Shown: positions 22,050-35,420 of the stretch, piece by piece | Layout of the letters: each line of letters opens with the position of its first letter | Position numbering within the stretch: the first letter of the stretch is position 1 | Source of the DNA: Musa acuminata AAA Group | Taxonomy: Eukaryota; Streptophyta; Magnoliopsida; Zingiberales; Musaceae | DNA length: 64,000 nucleotides | Direction of reading: 5' to 3' | Assembly: GCF_036884655.1 (NCBI RefSeq) | Contig: NC_088331.1 | Span: 14,907,001 to 14,971,000 of the forward strand | Made by a program: the position numbers and the translations under genes | The notes under the pieces: generated by a model | Database searches by the model: none | What the model was told of the DNA's origin: nothing | Seen by the model: the letters and a program-made list of their open reading frames with translations, nothing else

Positions 22050-24609
22050 TACATATCCTCAAAATGTCTTTATCGTCTACCTCTAACACTCCAGTTATTG
22101 TTCCCGTAGGGAACCATAGCATTTCTTAATATACAGGCCTGATCACCATCAATGCTGCAACACTCATTCTCTTCAAATTATCTAAAAGCAGCAACTATGC
22201 ATCTTGGTATGCATAAATTTCTAATCTCCTATTTGGATATGATCTACTAGGCTACATCGATGACTCTCTCCATTGTCCACCAGCAATGATCAACATCTCA
22301 AGATAACCCAGTCTAGTACTAAATCTAGCCCACAAACTATAGTTATGCTAAAACCATCTCATCATCCAAGCTATTCAAGTCTTAGTTACTAGGTTCATCG
22401 CCCCACTGATATATTTATGTACGACTACTACAGAAGCATGGTACAAGTTATAAACTACCTTAGCAAATCGCTCACATACTCGTATGCTTAGTCTCCTATC
22501 AAATTTAATGAAAACAAAACAAGCGGGAAGTGCTATTACTGATTATCTACAAAATATCAAAGTTATCATCGATGACTTGGCTTTTATAGGTCATTCCCTC
22601 AGTGATGAAGAAGTTCTAGTCCATACCCTTAATGGCCTAGGAGATGAGTACAAGGAATTGGCAGCAACAATTTGGGCACTTGATTCACCAATATCATTCG
22701 AAGAATTTTATGACAAGTTGACTAACTATGAGATATATTTGAAGCACGAGGACAGGTTGCCTAGACTAACCATCACAGCTCAAGTTAAAAATCCAAGAGG
22801 AAGAGCAACCAATATAATAAGCACATCAACAAAGGTATGGCTAAACTGCCTCTTGACCCTATGGGTCCCAAACAAACCCCCCTCGTCCACATCATCAACA
22901 TTTCAATCATAATTATCAAGATGACAACTTCAATAATCATCAGCCTTAGCGTCCTAACCTCACAAGCTAACAAAGAGTTGTTTGCCAACTGTGTGATAAA
23001 GTTGGACACTCCGCGAAAGTCTATCAGTCTCAACCCAAACTCCCTGCTCCATCATGGTGGCCTTAAGAAAATCTCATAAGTACTCTAATTAAAAGTCAAC
23101 CTAATTGGATTGTGGACTTTGGTGCCTCTCATCACATTATCTCTAATCTTCAGAACTTGTCCATCAACAACCACTATGGTGGAAATAAAGATATCATCAT
23201 CAATGATGGTAAAGTAATTCTCATTACTCATATTAGTTCTATAACGCTTAATTCACTTACCACAACTTTTACACTTAATAGTATTTTGTATGCACCTCAC
23301 ATTAAATGAAATCTCATTTTTATTTCTTAATTCTATAAATAAAATAATATCTCAATTGAATTCTTTTTTAACTTTTTTCTTGTTAAGGATTTGAGTATGG
23401 AGCATCCTTAGTCCAAGGCTAGAATAAAGACAATATTTATGAGTGGTCGTTAGCTTCACAAATAACCTAGCCCACTATTCACTCTTTAGTTACAACTCCA
23501 TTTGATGTGTGGCATTATCGTTTAGTCATCCCTTATCTTTTATCCAACAAAAGATATTTTCTCATTATTCTCTTTCTACTTTTAAAATTAGTAACATTAG
23601 AACTAATTGTGATACTTGTCTTAGCAATAAAAGTTATAAACTATCTTTTGGAACATAATCCATATCTTGCTCTAAGTCATTTGAAATTATTTATACCAAT
23701 GTTTGGGGCCTTATCCCAACCCCTTCTTTTGATAAGTTTAGATTTTATATCATTTTTGTAGACTATTTCACTAAATACGCATGGTTATATTCTTTCCACT
23801 ATAAATATGAATTTTCAACAATTTTTACCAACTTTAGAAAGTTGGTCGAGAATTTCTTTCAGTCTTCAATTAGAATAGTTTACTTTGATAGCAGAGGTGA
23901 ATATCAAGCCCTCACATCCTGCCTCTCAGCTTACAGTATATAACACTTCAAGTCACCCCTATATACTTCCTAATTAATTGGCTCTGCCAAATGCAAACAT
24001 CGATATATAGTTAAAACTTGTCTCACACTTCTATATCAAGAATACATACCACCAACGTTTGGGCAGTAGCTTTCGAAACTGTAGTTTATCTCATTAATTA
24101 TATACTCACTCTAGTCCTACAATACTAGTCATTATTTTAAAAAAATTCCATAAGCTTCCAAACTTTCAAAAACTCAAAGTCTTTGGCTGTCTATATTATC
24201 CATGGTTACGTCCTTATGCCTCACGTAAGCTAATAACAAAATCTAAGCATTGTAATTTTTATAGGATACTCTCTTGAACATAATGTTTTTCAATGCTACG
24301 AACTCCAAAATTAAAAAGTCTTTATATCACGTCACGTTATTTTGGTGAAGTCTAATTTTCCCTTTTAAAACCATGAGTATCCTACCGTGCAAGCTACTCT
24401 GACAAACATATATCACTAGAGTATCTCTCTAGTCCCATTACACGAGCCTCCCATAAGATCGTCCAGTCCTTACTCTCAAGATCCGCACACTATTGTTACT
24501 CCAGTTCAATAGCTCCTCACTCCCTCAATTATTTATTCACTCTCTTCATCACAAGTCTCCTCTATTGATGAAGTAATGCCCTCGGCAACACCACCACTAG
24601 CTTTACCTT
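22050..24609 (+). pseudogene. element D gag, protease and integrase
   Basis: The gag helical domain is open at 22484-22912 (LLSNLMKTKQAGSAITDYLQ; LSDEEVLVHTLNGLGDEY). A decayed CCHC follows near 22985-23030. The protease appears at 23112-23309 as MDFGASHHIISNLQN, with the catalytic DSG changed to DFG. The integrase zinc-finger and core are legible but full of stops between 23500 and 24100. The end is interrupted by the solo LTR at 24610. Confidence 0.75.
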
Positions 24610-26306
24610 TGTTGGAAAATCTAGGGTGCCATCACATGCGTAGTGGAAGAATAGAAAAATAAAATCCCAGAATTCCCGAAGAAAAGAAGGTTTCATCATC
24701 GTGTAAAAGTTGATGCGCAAAAACCCGCGAAACCAAAAAACTATGTATGAGAGAATTACCTAGGAAGATCGTATATTTCTAAAAACCTACAAATCTGTGG
24801 GAGAGGATAAAGGAGGTCAACTATTCTCCTCTTTAGCGATAATCCACATGGTAGGAGCTGCGAAGATGCTCCTCAAATCGCTGCCCAAAACTCTTTCTCG
24901 AGCACACCATGCAATCAAAAAGAGATTGCTCCTTCTTGCTATCCACATGCCCATGATAAGGGCTGCAGTATGAGGAGGGGAGGGGGAGAGGAGAATAGGA
25001 TGAGGTAGCCAAAAAGAACCCTTAGCCTATGGGTATTTGGTTCCCTCATATTTATAAAGGCCCCTTGTCAACTTAACTCCAATAGATCCTACCATATTGG
25101 ATACTAGATCTTTATCCAACTACCCAAATCTCTTAGATTAGTGGGTCTCTACCCAATAATATTTTATTAACTCTTATTGGATCTCATCCATATAATCCAA
25201 TAATTTAAGGGCTTATTGGATATCCAATAAGATAGGGGCTCTAGCGAATATCTCAGATCGGAACCTCTACTTATTGCAATGCCTACCATATGTGTATGAC
25301 CCTCTAGGCCCAATATCAAGCTGGTTATGAGTCATACATATCAGAACTTCTTTTGGCTTCATGAATTATTATCTCAATAATAATTCACTCGACTCATCGA
25401 CTACGGACGTACTAGGCCACTACGTCGTAGTCCCCAAACGATACAAGGGAATTCAATCTATTAGACCTATTTATCCTTAGTTACTGTGTATCTATAGTCC
25501 CTCATCCATCTAAAATCCTAGAGACGGTATACTAAGCAGGCATGGTGTTGTTAGGCTTATATAATTTCTACTCGAGTATTGCTCTAATTAGATTCTCTCG
25601 AAGAACTCTTTCTCTCTCAATCCAAATGACCCTAGCCAGGGATTTGTCTGAGCAAGAATACATGAGATATTCCTCTCATAACACCAGGAGTGGATGATCC
25701 TCTATCGATACTAAATAGCTCTCGTAAGGTTGGCTACCACTCCCGATGATTGGTTGTACTAGATCTGAAACTTCAAAACCTATAAGTCTAGTATAAAATA
25801 TTGAAATACTCATAAAGAATATCCTTGGTGTCTCAAGTCTAAGGACCAGATACATAACTAGGATTATGGAATTGCTATCTAACAATAAAGCATCATCAAC
25901 TATCTAGCATTCCGTAAGCGGATCAATTAGTGAACCCATTCTCCAATGAGCACTTGTATTGTAGCCCTAGTGTCCCTACACAAGCAGTTATAAGACCAGT
26001 TGTCTCCATCATATGGATGGGTATATAATACACTAGTCTATCCGATTATCTCGATGTCCCTCTCAAGTAACCTATGATCGAGATTATTCAGGGTCTGTGT
26101 TTAAAGGTGAATTAGTCTCATTATCATGATCTCATCATGATCCGATTCTCATTGTGTAGATTCATGAATAGCATAATATATTCATGCAATAGACAATATA
26201 AAATGATAAAATATTAAATAATAATAATAAGCAAAAAGATTGCATATCAAGTCACACGTGCCATCACTCATGTGATTGGCTTGCAAGGCACCTATGACTA
26301 GCAACA
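24610..26306 (-). repeat. solo B-type LTR (1697 bp), inverted
   Basis: The plus-strand reading TGTTGGAAAATCTAGGG...GACTAGCAACA is the reverse complement of the LTR at 6361-7814, with a few insertions. Element D sequence resumes on both sides without B-type internal DNA, as expected after LTR-LTR recombination. I could not find a clean 5-bp target duplication. The TATA motif is on the minus strand near 25046-25056. Confidence 0.8.
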
Positions 26307-28002
26307 TTCTCCTAGACCCAATGACATTAAAGTGTCGCTGGCTGGCCCGGCCCATGTTAGTGACTCTCCACCGACAATATCAACAACACAACCTACCACT
26401 TCTATAGACCTTAGACATCCAATGATAACATGATCCAAAAGTGGTATTTTCAATCTACGTCAAATCCTTGACCTACATGGTATAACAAAACCATTCCCTA
26501 AGGCTAGTGAACCCACCACAATTACTCAAGTTCAAAAATCTCCATACTAACATAAAGCCATGTATGACGAATATAATACCCTCCTTCATAACTCTACATG
26601 GATTCTAGTATCTTTTTATCACACATAAAATATCATCAGGTGTAAATGGGTTTTTCGAATTAACGAATCCATTGCTAGATATAAAACACGTCTAGTAGCT
26701 AAAATGTTTCATTAACAATCTGGTGTTAACTTCACAGCGACATTTAGTCCCATTGTTAAACCCACAACAAGCCGACTTATCTTAAGTTTGGTCATCTTAA
26801 AAGGTTGGCACTTTTGACAACTAGATGTCAACAATGTCTTTTTACAAGAGACTCTAACTGAAGATATCTTTATGTAGCAACCTCCTAAATTTGTTCATCC
26901 TTAGTATCCAGGGCATGTTTGTAAACTACACAAAGCTATTTATGGACTTCGTCAAGCTCCAAGAGCTTGGTATACTAAACATGACTCATTTCTGACATCA
27001 ACTGGCTTCATCAACTCCAAGTCTGATACCTCGTTATTCCTATGGCAACAAAATAAAGGCATAATATATCTTGTAGTGTATGTGGATGATATTATTATTA
27101 TGGGTAATAATTCTTTAGAGATTCAAGCATTCCTAAAGTAATTGGCCAATTGATTCTCCCTTAAACATTTAGGAACCTTAAGCTATTTTTTGGAAGTGGA
27201 AGCAACATTTACATCTTCAGGTTTTTTTCTTTCACAAAAAAAGTATGTTCAAAATTTATTATCAAAGACAAATATGTAGGATGCAAAAAAGATTATAACT
27301 CCCCTCTCTACTAGTGAATCACTCAAATTATGTGATGGAAGCCCTGTTATGGACTCTACTCAATACCGACAAGTACTTGGCTCCTTATAATAATTAGCTC
27401 TCACCTATCCAGATATCTCATTTGCAATCAATAAATTATCACAATTCATGCATCAGCCATCTACTACACATTGGTCTATAATCAAATGAATTTTACAATA
27501 TCCTAAAGGGACTCTCAATCATGGCCTCTTCCTCCGCAAACACTACCCACTTCATCTCCATGGCTTTGTCGATATTGATTGGGTAGGGAACTTTGATGAT
27601 AGAATATTCACATCATGGTATATTATCTTCCTTAGAGCTAATTTAATTAGTTGGAGTTCCAAAAAGTAAAACACAGTCACACAGTCTATAACTAAAGCTG
27701 AATACCATGTCATCACCACTGTTATTGCAAAACTCAATTGAGTCATGAATCTGCTCAAGGAACTTAAGTTGGAGCTACCTACCTATGCACCAATCCAGTG
27801 TTCTACTCATGCATGAAACACATTACCATCAACTTCCACTTCATACGAGATCAAGTTGTTAGACATTAACTACGTATTAGTCACGTACATACGGTTGATC
27901 AACTAGCAGACTCATTCACGAAGCCTCTCACATGCAAACTATTTTCATTGTATCAGGCCAAGATCAATATTTTTGACAGAAGCTCAATCTTACGAGGGCA
28001 TG
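26307..28002 (+). pseudogene. element D reverse transcriptase and RNase H
   Basis: RT and RNase H are recognisable by alignment with E1 read in reverse: AIYGLRQAPRAWYT near 26930-26975, VVYVDDIIIMGN near 27075-27110, the ITKAEYHVIT block near 27690-27720 and the LADSFTKPL end near 27900-27930. Numerous stops occur. The polypurine tract is altered (TTACGAGGGCA) just before a truncated 3' LTR start. Confidence 0.75.
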
Positions 28003-28013
28003 ATAGCAGATAA

Positions 28014-29375
28014 CCGGGGGATACAGCTGCACGTTTTCTCGTATGTTTTGCAGAGTAGTTTGTGCCATAGTCACCTGTGTCTTTTCGATAGGTTTGTTGT
28101 TTGTGTTGTGATCCTGTCCCCCATTCATGTTTCCTCTGTTTCTTACTCTTTTGACACTGTCATCGCTACTTGTTCCGTGTCCACTGCTGGTCTCTACATG
28201 ACCTGGTTATCTCATCAATAGTGTAAACTCTTAGAGTAGAAATCAAGATATATTCTCTTTGATTGTCAATATACTTGCAGTGAACTGAAGAATGCTTCTT
28301 CCTTTCTTGCGTAGTTGGTTCTGTGGTAGGGGCCATCACTGGAGCTCTGATAGGCCTAGCGACCGAGAGCGGTTTGCTGCGAGGAGCTGGAATTGGAGCT
28401 ACTTCTGGGGCTGTCTTCTCCATTGAAGTAGTCGAATCATCTCTCGATCTATGGAACTCCAGGGAATCAGGGATCTGGAGCATTCTCTACGTGGTAAGTC
28501 TGAATGACACTCCGAGTGACACTACTCACAAGAACCAATCAACTCGAATAACTCTTCGTTTTCAAGTGAACTCTAACTTTACTGTTGCAGCTGGATATAA
28601 TTGTTAGCATACTAAATCGCTGAGATGCTATTTTTTTAGTCCGTAGATGTCCTATAGATGAGAGCAAATGGTTTAAGATAAATTATTAAAAGAATTCCTC
28701 CCATTAATATTATCTTCTAAGGAATCCTACTTTAATTGAACTTCTTTTTTATTGATTAATAACTATTATCAGAATAGAATTCAGTCATATTTATAATATA
28801 TATTATTTAATTTAATATATCTTACTTAATTAAATAGGATCATATAATCTAATAGTAATTGGAACAACAGTGCAGAGTGCAATCCAGAGTCAGGTATCTT
28901 GATATATCTGAGCTGCAGATATCATACATAGACACTGAAACTGGCCCTCCGAGGTGGTTTATCCAGTACATGACCTTGGAATGCAGATGAGTGCTCTCAG
29001 TTTCCACTTCATGGAGAGTGCTGATTTCTTCGAGATCGGCGGGGGCGTCAGAGGACTGTCGATCGATGCAGTGGAGAAACTTCCGAAGGTTAAGATTGCT
29101 GCTGAAGACAATGTCGACGCTGCAGGGGGATAAAATCTGCTGCTCGGTCTTGTCTGCAGGTGGATTCTGCTGCTGGTCGAAAGTGTTATATCATACTTGA
29201 AGCTCGAGAGCTGCAGTGGTGATTAACACTGGAATCACTGCGGTTTCAGGACTTCCAAACTGGAGAAATGGTGAGGAAGTTGCCCAACTGTCAGCATATG
29301 TTCCAGTCGCCATGCATTGATAGCTGCTGGCTCGTCAGGCATGGCTCTTGTCCGCTGTGTAGGAGAGACATATAG
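28014..29375 (+). pseudogene. RING-H2 E3 ligase gene of the NEP1-interacting-protein (ATL-like) type, 5'-truncated
   Basis: Five exon remnants are visible in order. Exon 1 (about 28022-28091) gives a hydrophobic end (VVCAIVTCVFSI). Exon 2 (28315-28493) encodes the glycine-rich membrane hairpin (GAITGALIGLATESGLLRGA..SLDLWNSRESGIWSILYV) and ends at a good GT donor. Exon 3 (28591-28620, LDIIVSILNR) ends in a stop. Exon 4 (28987-29159) encodes MSALSFHFMESADFFE..RGLSIDAVEKLPK and then ICCSV. Exon 5 (29250-29375) encodes [19 protein letters not shown] to CPLCRRDI and stop. Defects: a stop in exon 3; an extra G (GGGGGA) and an extra T (GTCTTGTCT) in exon 4; an inserted Cys codon (IDSCWLV); and the sixth zinc ligand His changed to Gln (CQHMFQ). 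Intact members are membrane ubiquitin ligases. The 5' end abuts the truncated LTR of element D. Confidence 0.8.
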
Positions 29376-31600
29376 ACACACCCCTTTCCTCCGTAAATCC
29401 AAGTTGAAGTATATATAAAGTTTCCTCGACCTTTTTATTTTTCTTATCTGTAGCTACATGCTTCTTTACTTGGCCTTGATCCTTGTGGAATATGCAATCG
29501 AATCTTTTTTCTCCAGTCCAATTTAGTTTATAACGAGGAAAACTGCAAACGTGAGAGAGAAGAGTACGAGTCATACATTGCATTTGCTCCGAGGTTGTAA
29601 AACTGTGACCTGCTGCTTCGTTGGAGTTTGAGCATTTTTCATCAGAATTGCTTGAAGTTTCAGAAATTCCATCAAGTTTTTCCAGCTCGGTAAATTTCTT
29701 CGTTGATGAATAGATCATTTGGTTAACAAAGGAGATATAAGCTACTTGGATTGGTGCATATTAATACTTCATAATTGGCAGACAGATCAACCTTCTAACA
29801 TCAGTTTTACATATCATTAACAGGGTCCAAGTCTGGCTAACTGGTACTTTTGCCTGTGAGAATCCCCTTTTGATTGATTGATCTGTACTGGGTTTTTCAA
29901 CCACAGTCCTGAGCATTAACCAAAGTCATTTCCGTAGAAATCCGGATCTTCAAATTTGGATTTGGATTTGGATTTACAGACAAAGTGCAGCTCTTTAATG
30001 CACATGGTACAGCATGACTATATGCAATCTGAGAGTTGGTACAACAGATTGATTTATATGCTCATACTTCTCAAAGTCCATGAGATTTAATTGTTTAATG
30101 AGAACATTTCACTGTATAACAATAAAACATTGACTAGTTACCAAGCATATATAAAACCATCACAATATCCTTCCATGTCTCAGTCCTCTAGTGTCATTTT
30201 CAAGGTGAAAAGCTTTTCTTCCAGGTCTCTCGAGTTGCTTCGAGCCACTCATTCCTGTCTTTGGTGTCGAGTAAAACAATCTTCCATTGAAATAAATGAT
30301 TTCTTCACTTCTGCTACTGGTTGAATTCCACCAGTGGACTCAAACAATTTCAAGCACAAGTCTTCTTGATGCTAAAAGAATTAGCTACAATCATGCTTTA
30401 AACATAATAAGGATGATAATCTCAATTTCCAGTCAGATCCACCCAACCCTCAAGGGTGGATGTCATTACGATGCAGCTGTATGCCTCATTGGAAACATTC
30501 ATTGAAATAGAGGATCTTAACTCACACTACAATGCTTAAACTTATGACTTACGTTTAAAGTTTGAACCAACCAAGAGCTGAAGGATGGTAATGGGGGGAC
30601 TTTAATTCTTGACATCCCAAGGAACAAATTTTCTTCTTTGACTGAACATGAACAAAGAACTGGAGCCAGCAAGCTCTCTTTAACCTGATTCATGACAACA
30701 ATAAAACCATCATATTATGTATGTTAGCCCATTGATCTAATTGACATGAAGCCCTCAAGTGCATAATGTCCCTGTTTTGAAGACTGATAAATGGCTTTCA
30801 CCATAATGAATCAGGGAATGTATCTCCATAAATAATGATTAAGCACTTCAAAATCATGATTAGTTATACTAGAGGCTATAAGCTCAATTATTATATAAAA
30901 AAAAAAAGCAGTTCAAGTTATTATTTATATCATAATCCTTTACAGTTTAGATTAAAGTTGGGTAGACACTGTTAGACAAGCTCTGATTCATTTTAAGAGC
31001 AAATAACCCATAACTAAATTCAAGATTGCAAAGCATGATAATATACAAGGGCCCGTTTACTTCACATGGATGAAACCAAGTGCCAAAAACCTGCATGAGA
31101 CCAATATAACATCAGGCAAAGTTGTGAGTTCCATATAACCTACAAAATTAATACATCAAAATATAACAGAGCTTCTTATCAACTTGAGGGGATCTGAAGT
31201 ACTAAAACCTGATAAAATCAAAATCGAATTATCTCAGCAGTAGGTCTCAATTAAAATTAGCTCACTTGGTCTTTTTGTTTTTGTTTCTTGTTTTCATGAT
31301 AGAGCAAATAAATGTTCAGATGCTTTCAGGTATAGTGATTTCAGTAGACAACAACTATTCAAACAGCAAGTTCTGCAAATTTCAGTTGTAGGCAACAAGA
31401 ATTGCAATTCTACTTGGTAGTATACAAGTGAATATTTTTTCGTATGGCACTTGCTACAAATTAAATAAATCTGCAAACCAACAATAAACGAACCCTGCAA
31501 AACTGTCAAAATGAAATCTACACATCCATCAAAAGCAAAAAAAAAATAAAAGGTCGACAGAGAATTATTTAATGAGCAACAAAGAAGATATTACTAATGC
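29376..31600. other. intergenic, no gene supported
   Basis: Mostly AT-rich unique sequence. A 127-codon minus-strand frame at 29335-29718 overlaps the last pseudogene exon and matches no family I know. A minus-strand stretch near 30200-30300 reads WKIVLLDTKDRNEWLEATRE before a stop and could be a lost C-terminal exon, but no neighbouring exon or splice context supports it. Confidence 0.4.
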
Positions 31601-34383
31601 AACAAACTAAAGACACAAACTCAACAATTCCATAGGAGAATCCGTGTTTGTGGTCTCATCCTCTATATCTGCTGCAAGTTGAGTGCAGGCTCTGCAGCAA
31701 AATCAGGGGTGGCAGCACTAGGGAATGTGATTGAAGTAGCCACACAAACCAGCTCTAAACTTCTAAATGGTTCATCCATCATCGCATCCTGCCTCAGATC
31801 AGAGCAATTACAACAACTGCAGATGTCCAAACCTGAAATGTAGCACAAAAGTAAGAAACGAGTTCCACTTGTAAGGCAAGTAATAGCATATAGGCTAATA
31901 ATAATCACCCCAAAAATGGTAGGTTCTAGAAGCATTAAGGTATTTCTGTAAAACCAGGAATCTGTATCAACTAAACCAAGTAGCACAATCTGTAAGGTCA
32001 ACACAAGAAAATTTTGATCATGAACACATTAGCATATACAGGAGATTGCATTAAGCTTATATAGGTAGTCTTGTATTTCCATCTAAAAGAACAAGAAAAG
32101 AAAAATATTGCATTGATAAGACACTCCACAGACACTGGTAGCACAAATTTTAATTGCTCAGTGATGATTGTCCATGAAATTTAAAAAAGTGAACAGCTTG
32201 TTATCTTGCCTGGAAGAATATTGCACTCTCCTTTAGAATTACTTCAACTAGGAGCAAACTCACTAAGCCGCCGGTAGCTGCTTTTAACTTTGGCAAACAA
32301 AAGATGTCGTTCAGAAAAAGAAAAGTTTATATTGCAACAGGAACAACTTGCAATCGAAGGAATTAAACTTACCTGAAGGAGATAAATGAGGGGCTTAAGA
32401 GGTCCCATCTCTTCGTGAGAATAGAAAAGTCATACACATTGATTTTATTTGGTAGCTTCTTTTAACACTGGATTCCATGTGAACCAGTAAAATTGGCTGC
32501 ATTGAAACAAAAAAGATGACAAACTCAAAGGAAAAGTTAGTGGTCTAGCCTAAAATCCAACAGCATTACCCAACTCCAAGAAATTATTTCACGCCACAAG
32601 TGTTTTCCAATTTTGTTTGAAAGAGTCGGCACATACTTTTGATGGAAGTGCAAGACTATGATCCATCAAAATGCCTAATTCCAATACTTTGTTACCAAAT
32701 GGACATTTGGATACTTGAGTTATTTTGCAAGTTTAGTCAAGTTTGTTTTACTCCAATAGTCTGTCACCAATGGACATTTAGACACTTCTACAAGCCAGCT
32801 TGTCCAATAAATCTTGACATATGCAAGGTTAGAAAATTAAGAGCCAGATGGACATAAGCTGACACTGAAACCACCAGAAAAATATCAGTACGTACAATAT
32901 ACACAGACGAAAAAAAAAGAAGAAGACCAATGAACAAGCGATGTGCTAAAGAAGGGTAAGCCAAACCTTCTTCAGAGAATATTTGTAACATGGTACACGA
33001 AGACAACTAAACCAAATCTTGAACTATTTGAATACATGAAAAAATTTGAAGGGAAAAAAAGGTATTCTCATTAGATCCAACAGTCTTTTATATTGGACAT
33101 TTGTTCATTTTCTATTGTTGCTAATTTCCACTTTATATATTAATTTTTGTTTCGAATTAATCTAAAGCATTTAGCTTCTAAGATTAACTATATATGTCTT
33201 ATTAGATTTTGTACTTACAAACTCTCATTAACTAATAAATTTTACCAATAAATATATTAGTTTGTCTAAATTATTTTATTAACAAACCATTTTTAATCTT
33301 AAATATACCTAATAAATAAATCTATTATGAGTTGCAAGTAGGCAACAGCTCAATGGTGACATTTTGTAGCCTCCCATTCTTCACACAAAATGGAATTTTG
33401 CAGGTCAATCCCAAAACATTAAAAAAGAAAAAAGCCTTTGCTACAGTGGAGTTACTCTTTGGAGTTATCTTCAGAAAGGGATAGTGTTCATGACTAAATA
33501 ATTACTCAGAAGGGCCTCATCAAAGTATAGGAGAACAGTTACTCCTTTCCAGGCTGCATAATACATGAGGATGGTTTCAACTTTCAAGGTTAGCAACATG
33601 GTTTAGCTAAATTTTTTCCACTACAAATATTTTCTCATCCACCAAAAAGAGGCTTAGATTCATTTAAGAGGCTACATTTATTATACCTCAAGTTGATAAA
33701 AACATGTTCAACCATTACAAAGGAGCCAAGATAACCTGGATGTCCCATGTAGTTTTTTCGTACATTGGAGATAGCCATATGGTAAAACTCTTCTAACTCA
33801 TCATTTGAGTCATAATCAAACTCAAGAAATGCCCCTAAAACATTGTTCCCAAGTAAAATGTCCAATGCATGACAGTTAATCAGAAAAAAAGAAATCAAGG
33901 AAAAATTAAATTCAACTAATGATGTATAACCAAGGAAATAAGAGCTGAAGTAAAGAAAAAAAGGAAAAAAGAAAAGGATACCGCAACAATATTCATAATT
34001 CTAGAATCTACATTTTCTGTAGTAATCATAGCATAAGTAAACTAATTGTATATCTAAAAACATTATTGGTTTTACAATCAAAGTAGTTCATATCAACATT
34101 TAATGATGACAACAAATAGTATGAGGTAATCAGTAACGCAAATAGCTATATTTGCCAAGACAATTTATGAAACAGAAACAATAGCATGGAATTCATGATA
34201 AAGCATATAAAGAAACATTAAAGATTATTTTTAGTCACATTCTCAATATAAATCTACAATTCAAGATCCACAAGTTCATGCCATAGAGTTAAACCACACT
34301 AGTTGCACTATCCATAGCTCAAAACTCAAAAGAGAAGAGATAGAAAATAGAAGCTAATGACAAAATGGCTACCACATCCACCA
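31601..34383. other. 3' flank of the Myb/SANT-like gene, unassigned
   Basis: AT-rich, with no clear domain. Two minus-strand frames deserve mention. 31663-32004 has a splice-acceptor-like CTACATTTCAG near 31835 and could be a distal UTR exon. 33635-33898 contains FLEFDYDSNDELEEFYHMA, an acidic stretch of unknown origin. Either may belong to a longer or alternative transcript of the gene at 34384-35420, but this is conjecture. Confidence 0.35.
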
Positions 34384-35420
34384 TTATTTTATATTTAACA
34401 CCCAATCTTTTTTCCTATCCTCTGTCATCTGCAGAAATAGCTCCATCCACATATAATCTTCATGAAACCGCTCAACTGCCTTGGAGTATGCTACTCCATC
34501 TATGCCCTCTAGGGCATTCAGTGCTTGCATGCTTTCTACAATAAGTTTCTTGATAGTGGATCCAGTCTCAGAAGTTGACTTTGATGGTGAGGGAGTAACT
34601 GTCATTTTTCTCTCAGTTGTATCAGACTTTTTCTTTGAATTTTCACCTGGAGAAGTCAAACTACTAGTCTGGAGAGTGGAAAAACTATTTCTTTTTCCCC
34701 GACGAGAGCTTGATGGGTTGAAAGATTGGCTTCGTATGGGAACTGCAGACAGCACACCTGTACCACCAGATTGCTCATTAAATGATGCCTCTAAGCTCAT
34801 CCCATCAATCTCCTCTCTATCATCAGTGTCCAGGGGATTATTGTTCGAAATATGTTGACAGAAATCGGATGCCGTTGTGTCTCCATAAATCACACACAAT
34901 TTGTTAAACAAAGGGCATCCCTTCTTACGGAATCTCTTTGCAGACTTGTACACCTACATTGAGTCGCCATGCACCACCTTATTCACTTAATAAAACTAAC
35001 TGGTAACGAATGAAAGTAAACCTGTTCGCCCCTGGAGAGCAAATTTACCTTATACAGGCGTTCCCACACCTCATCTGTCGCAGAAACAGAGTCTGTCACT
35101 GGGTTCCAGCGAACCCCTGTCTCCTTCATTAGGTTAGCAAAGTCCTTTTGTCGGGTTCTTAGTTGGTTGAACTTATTTCTGAGTTGTGTGTAAGTGTAGT
35201 TCCTTTTTGTTTGTGTGTTGAGAGTTTCCTCAATGGCACGCCATGCAGGCTTTGAAAAAGTTGTTGATGTTCTATTGCCTTTGTTAACTTCTGCCTCCAT
35301 GATGTAGATGAACCTTTCTTCGATCTCATCTGGCCACACACTAACATTGAAACCACCCTCATCAACTATATCAGTATCATTCTCCTCCCCTTGAAAATCG
35401 CTTCCAGTAAAATCAGCCAT
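34384..35420 (-). CDS. Myb/SANT-like DNA-binding domain protein (LIMYB-like)
   Basis: Two coding exons: 35420-35049 and 34953-34384, joined by AAG|GTAAAT and TGTAG|GTGTAC in phase 0, giving 313 aa. Residues about 28-124 form the plant Myb/SANT-like domain (Myb_DNA-bind_3): WPDEIEERFIYIMEAEVNKG, FSKPAWRAIEETLN, YTYTQLRNKFNQLR, TGVRWNPVTDSV and WERLYK. The next block, AKRFRKKGCPLFNKLCVIYG, is the usual extension in this family. A serine-rich, basic middle and a helical C-terminus (SMQALNALEGIDGVAYSKAV, FHEDYMWMELFLQM) follow. Relatives include LIMYB, a partner of ribosomal protein L10, and the Myb-like partner proteins of PIF/Harbinger transposons; sequence alone does not tell host gene from domesticated transposon gene. 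The start is the first ATG before the domain. A GC-rich, TE-free stretch at 36300-36560 on this strand looks like an upstream 5' UTR exon. Confidence 0.8.

Larger units (their letters stand above)
12231..28010 (+). mobile_element. outer decayed Ty1/copia element 'D' with nested insertions
   Basis: The plus-strand parts are: a short LTR remnant (12231-12300), a primer site (12301-12312), leader (12313-12697, 17465-18144, 21633-22050), gag-protease-integrase (about 22050-24609), RT-RNase H (26307-28002) and the first bases of a 3' LTR (28002-28013). Elements E1 and E2 and a solo B LTR interrupt it. At each interruption the sequence resumes where the relatives E1/E2 predict. Many stops indicate it is the oldest layer. 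Confidence 0.7.

Noticed and set aside
24600..24615. Target site duplication for the solo B-type LTR
   Set aside because: Flanks read TACCTT and TTCTCC; no convincing 5-bp direct repeat.
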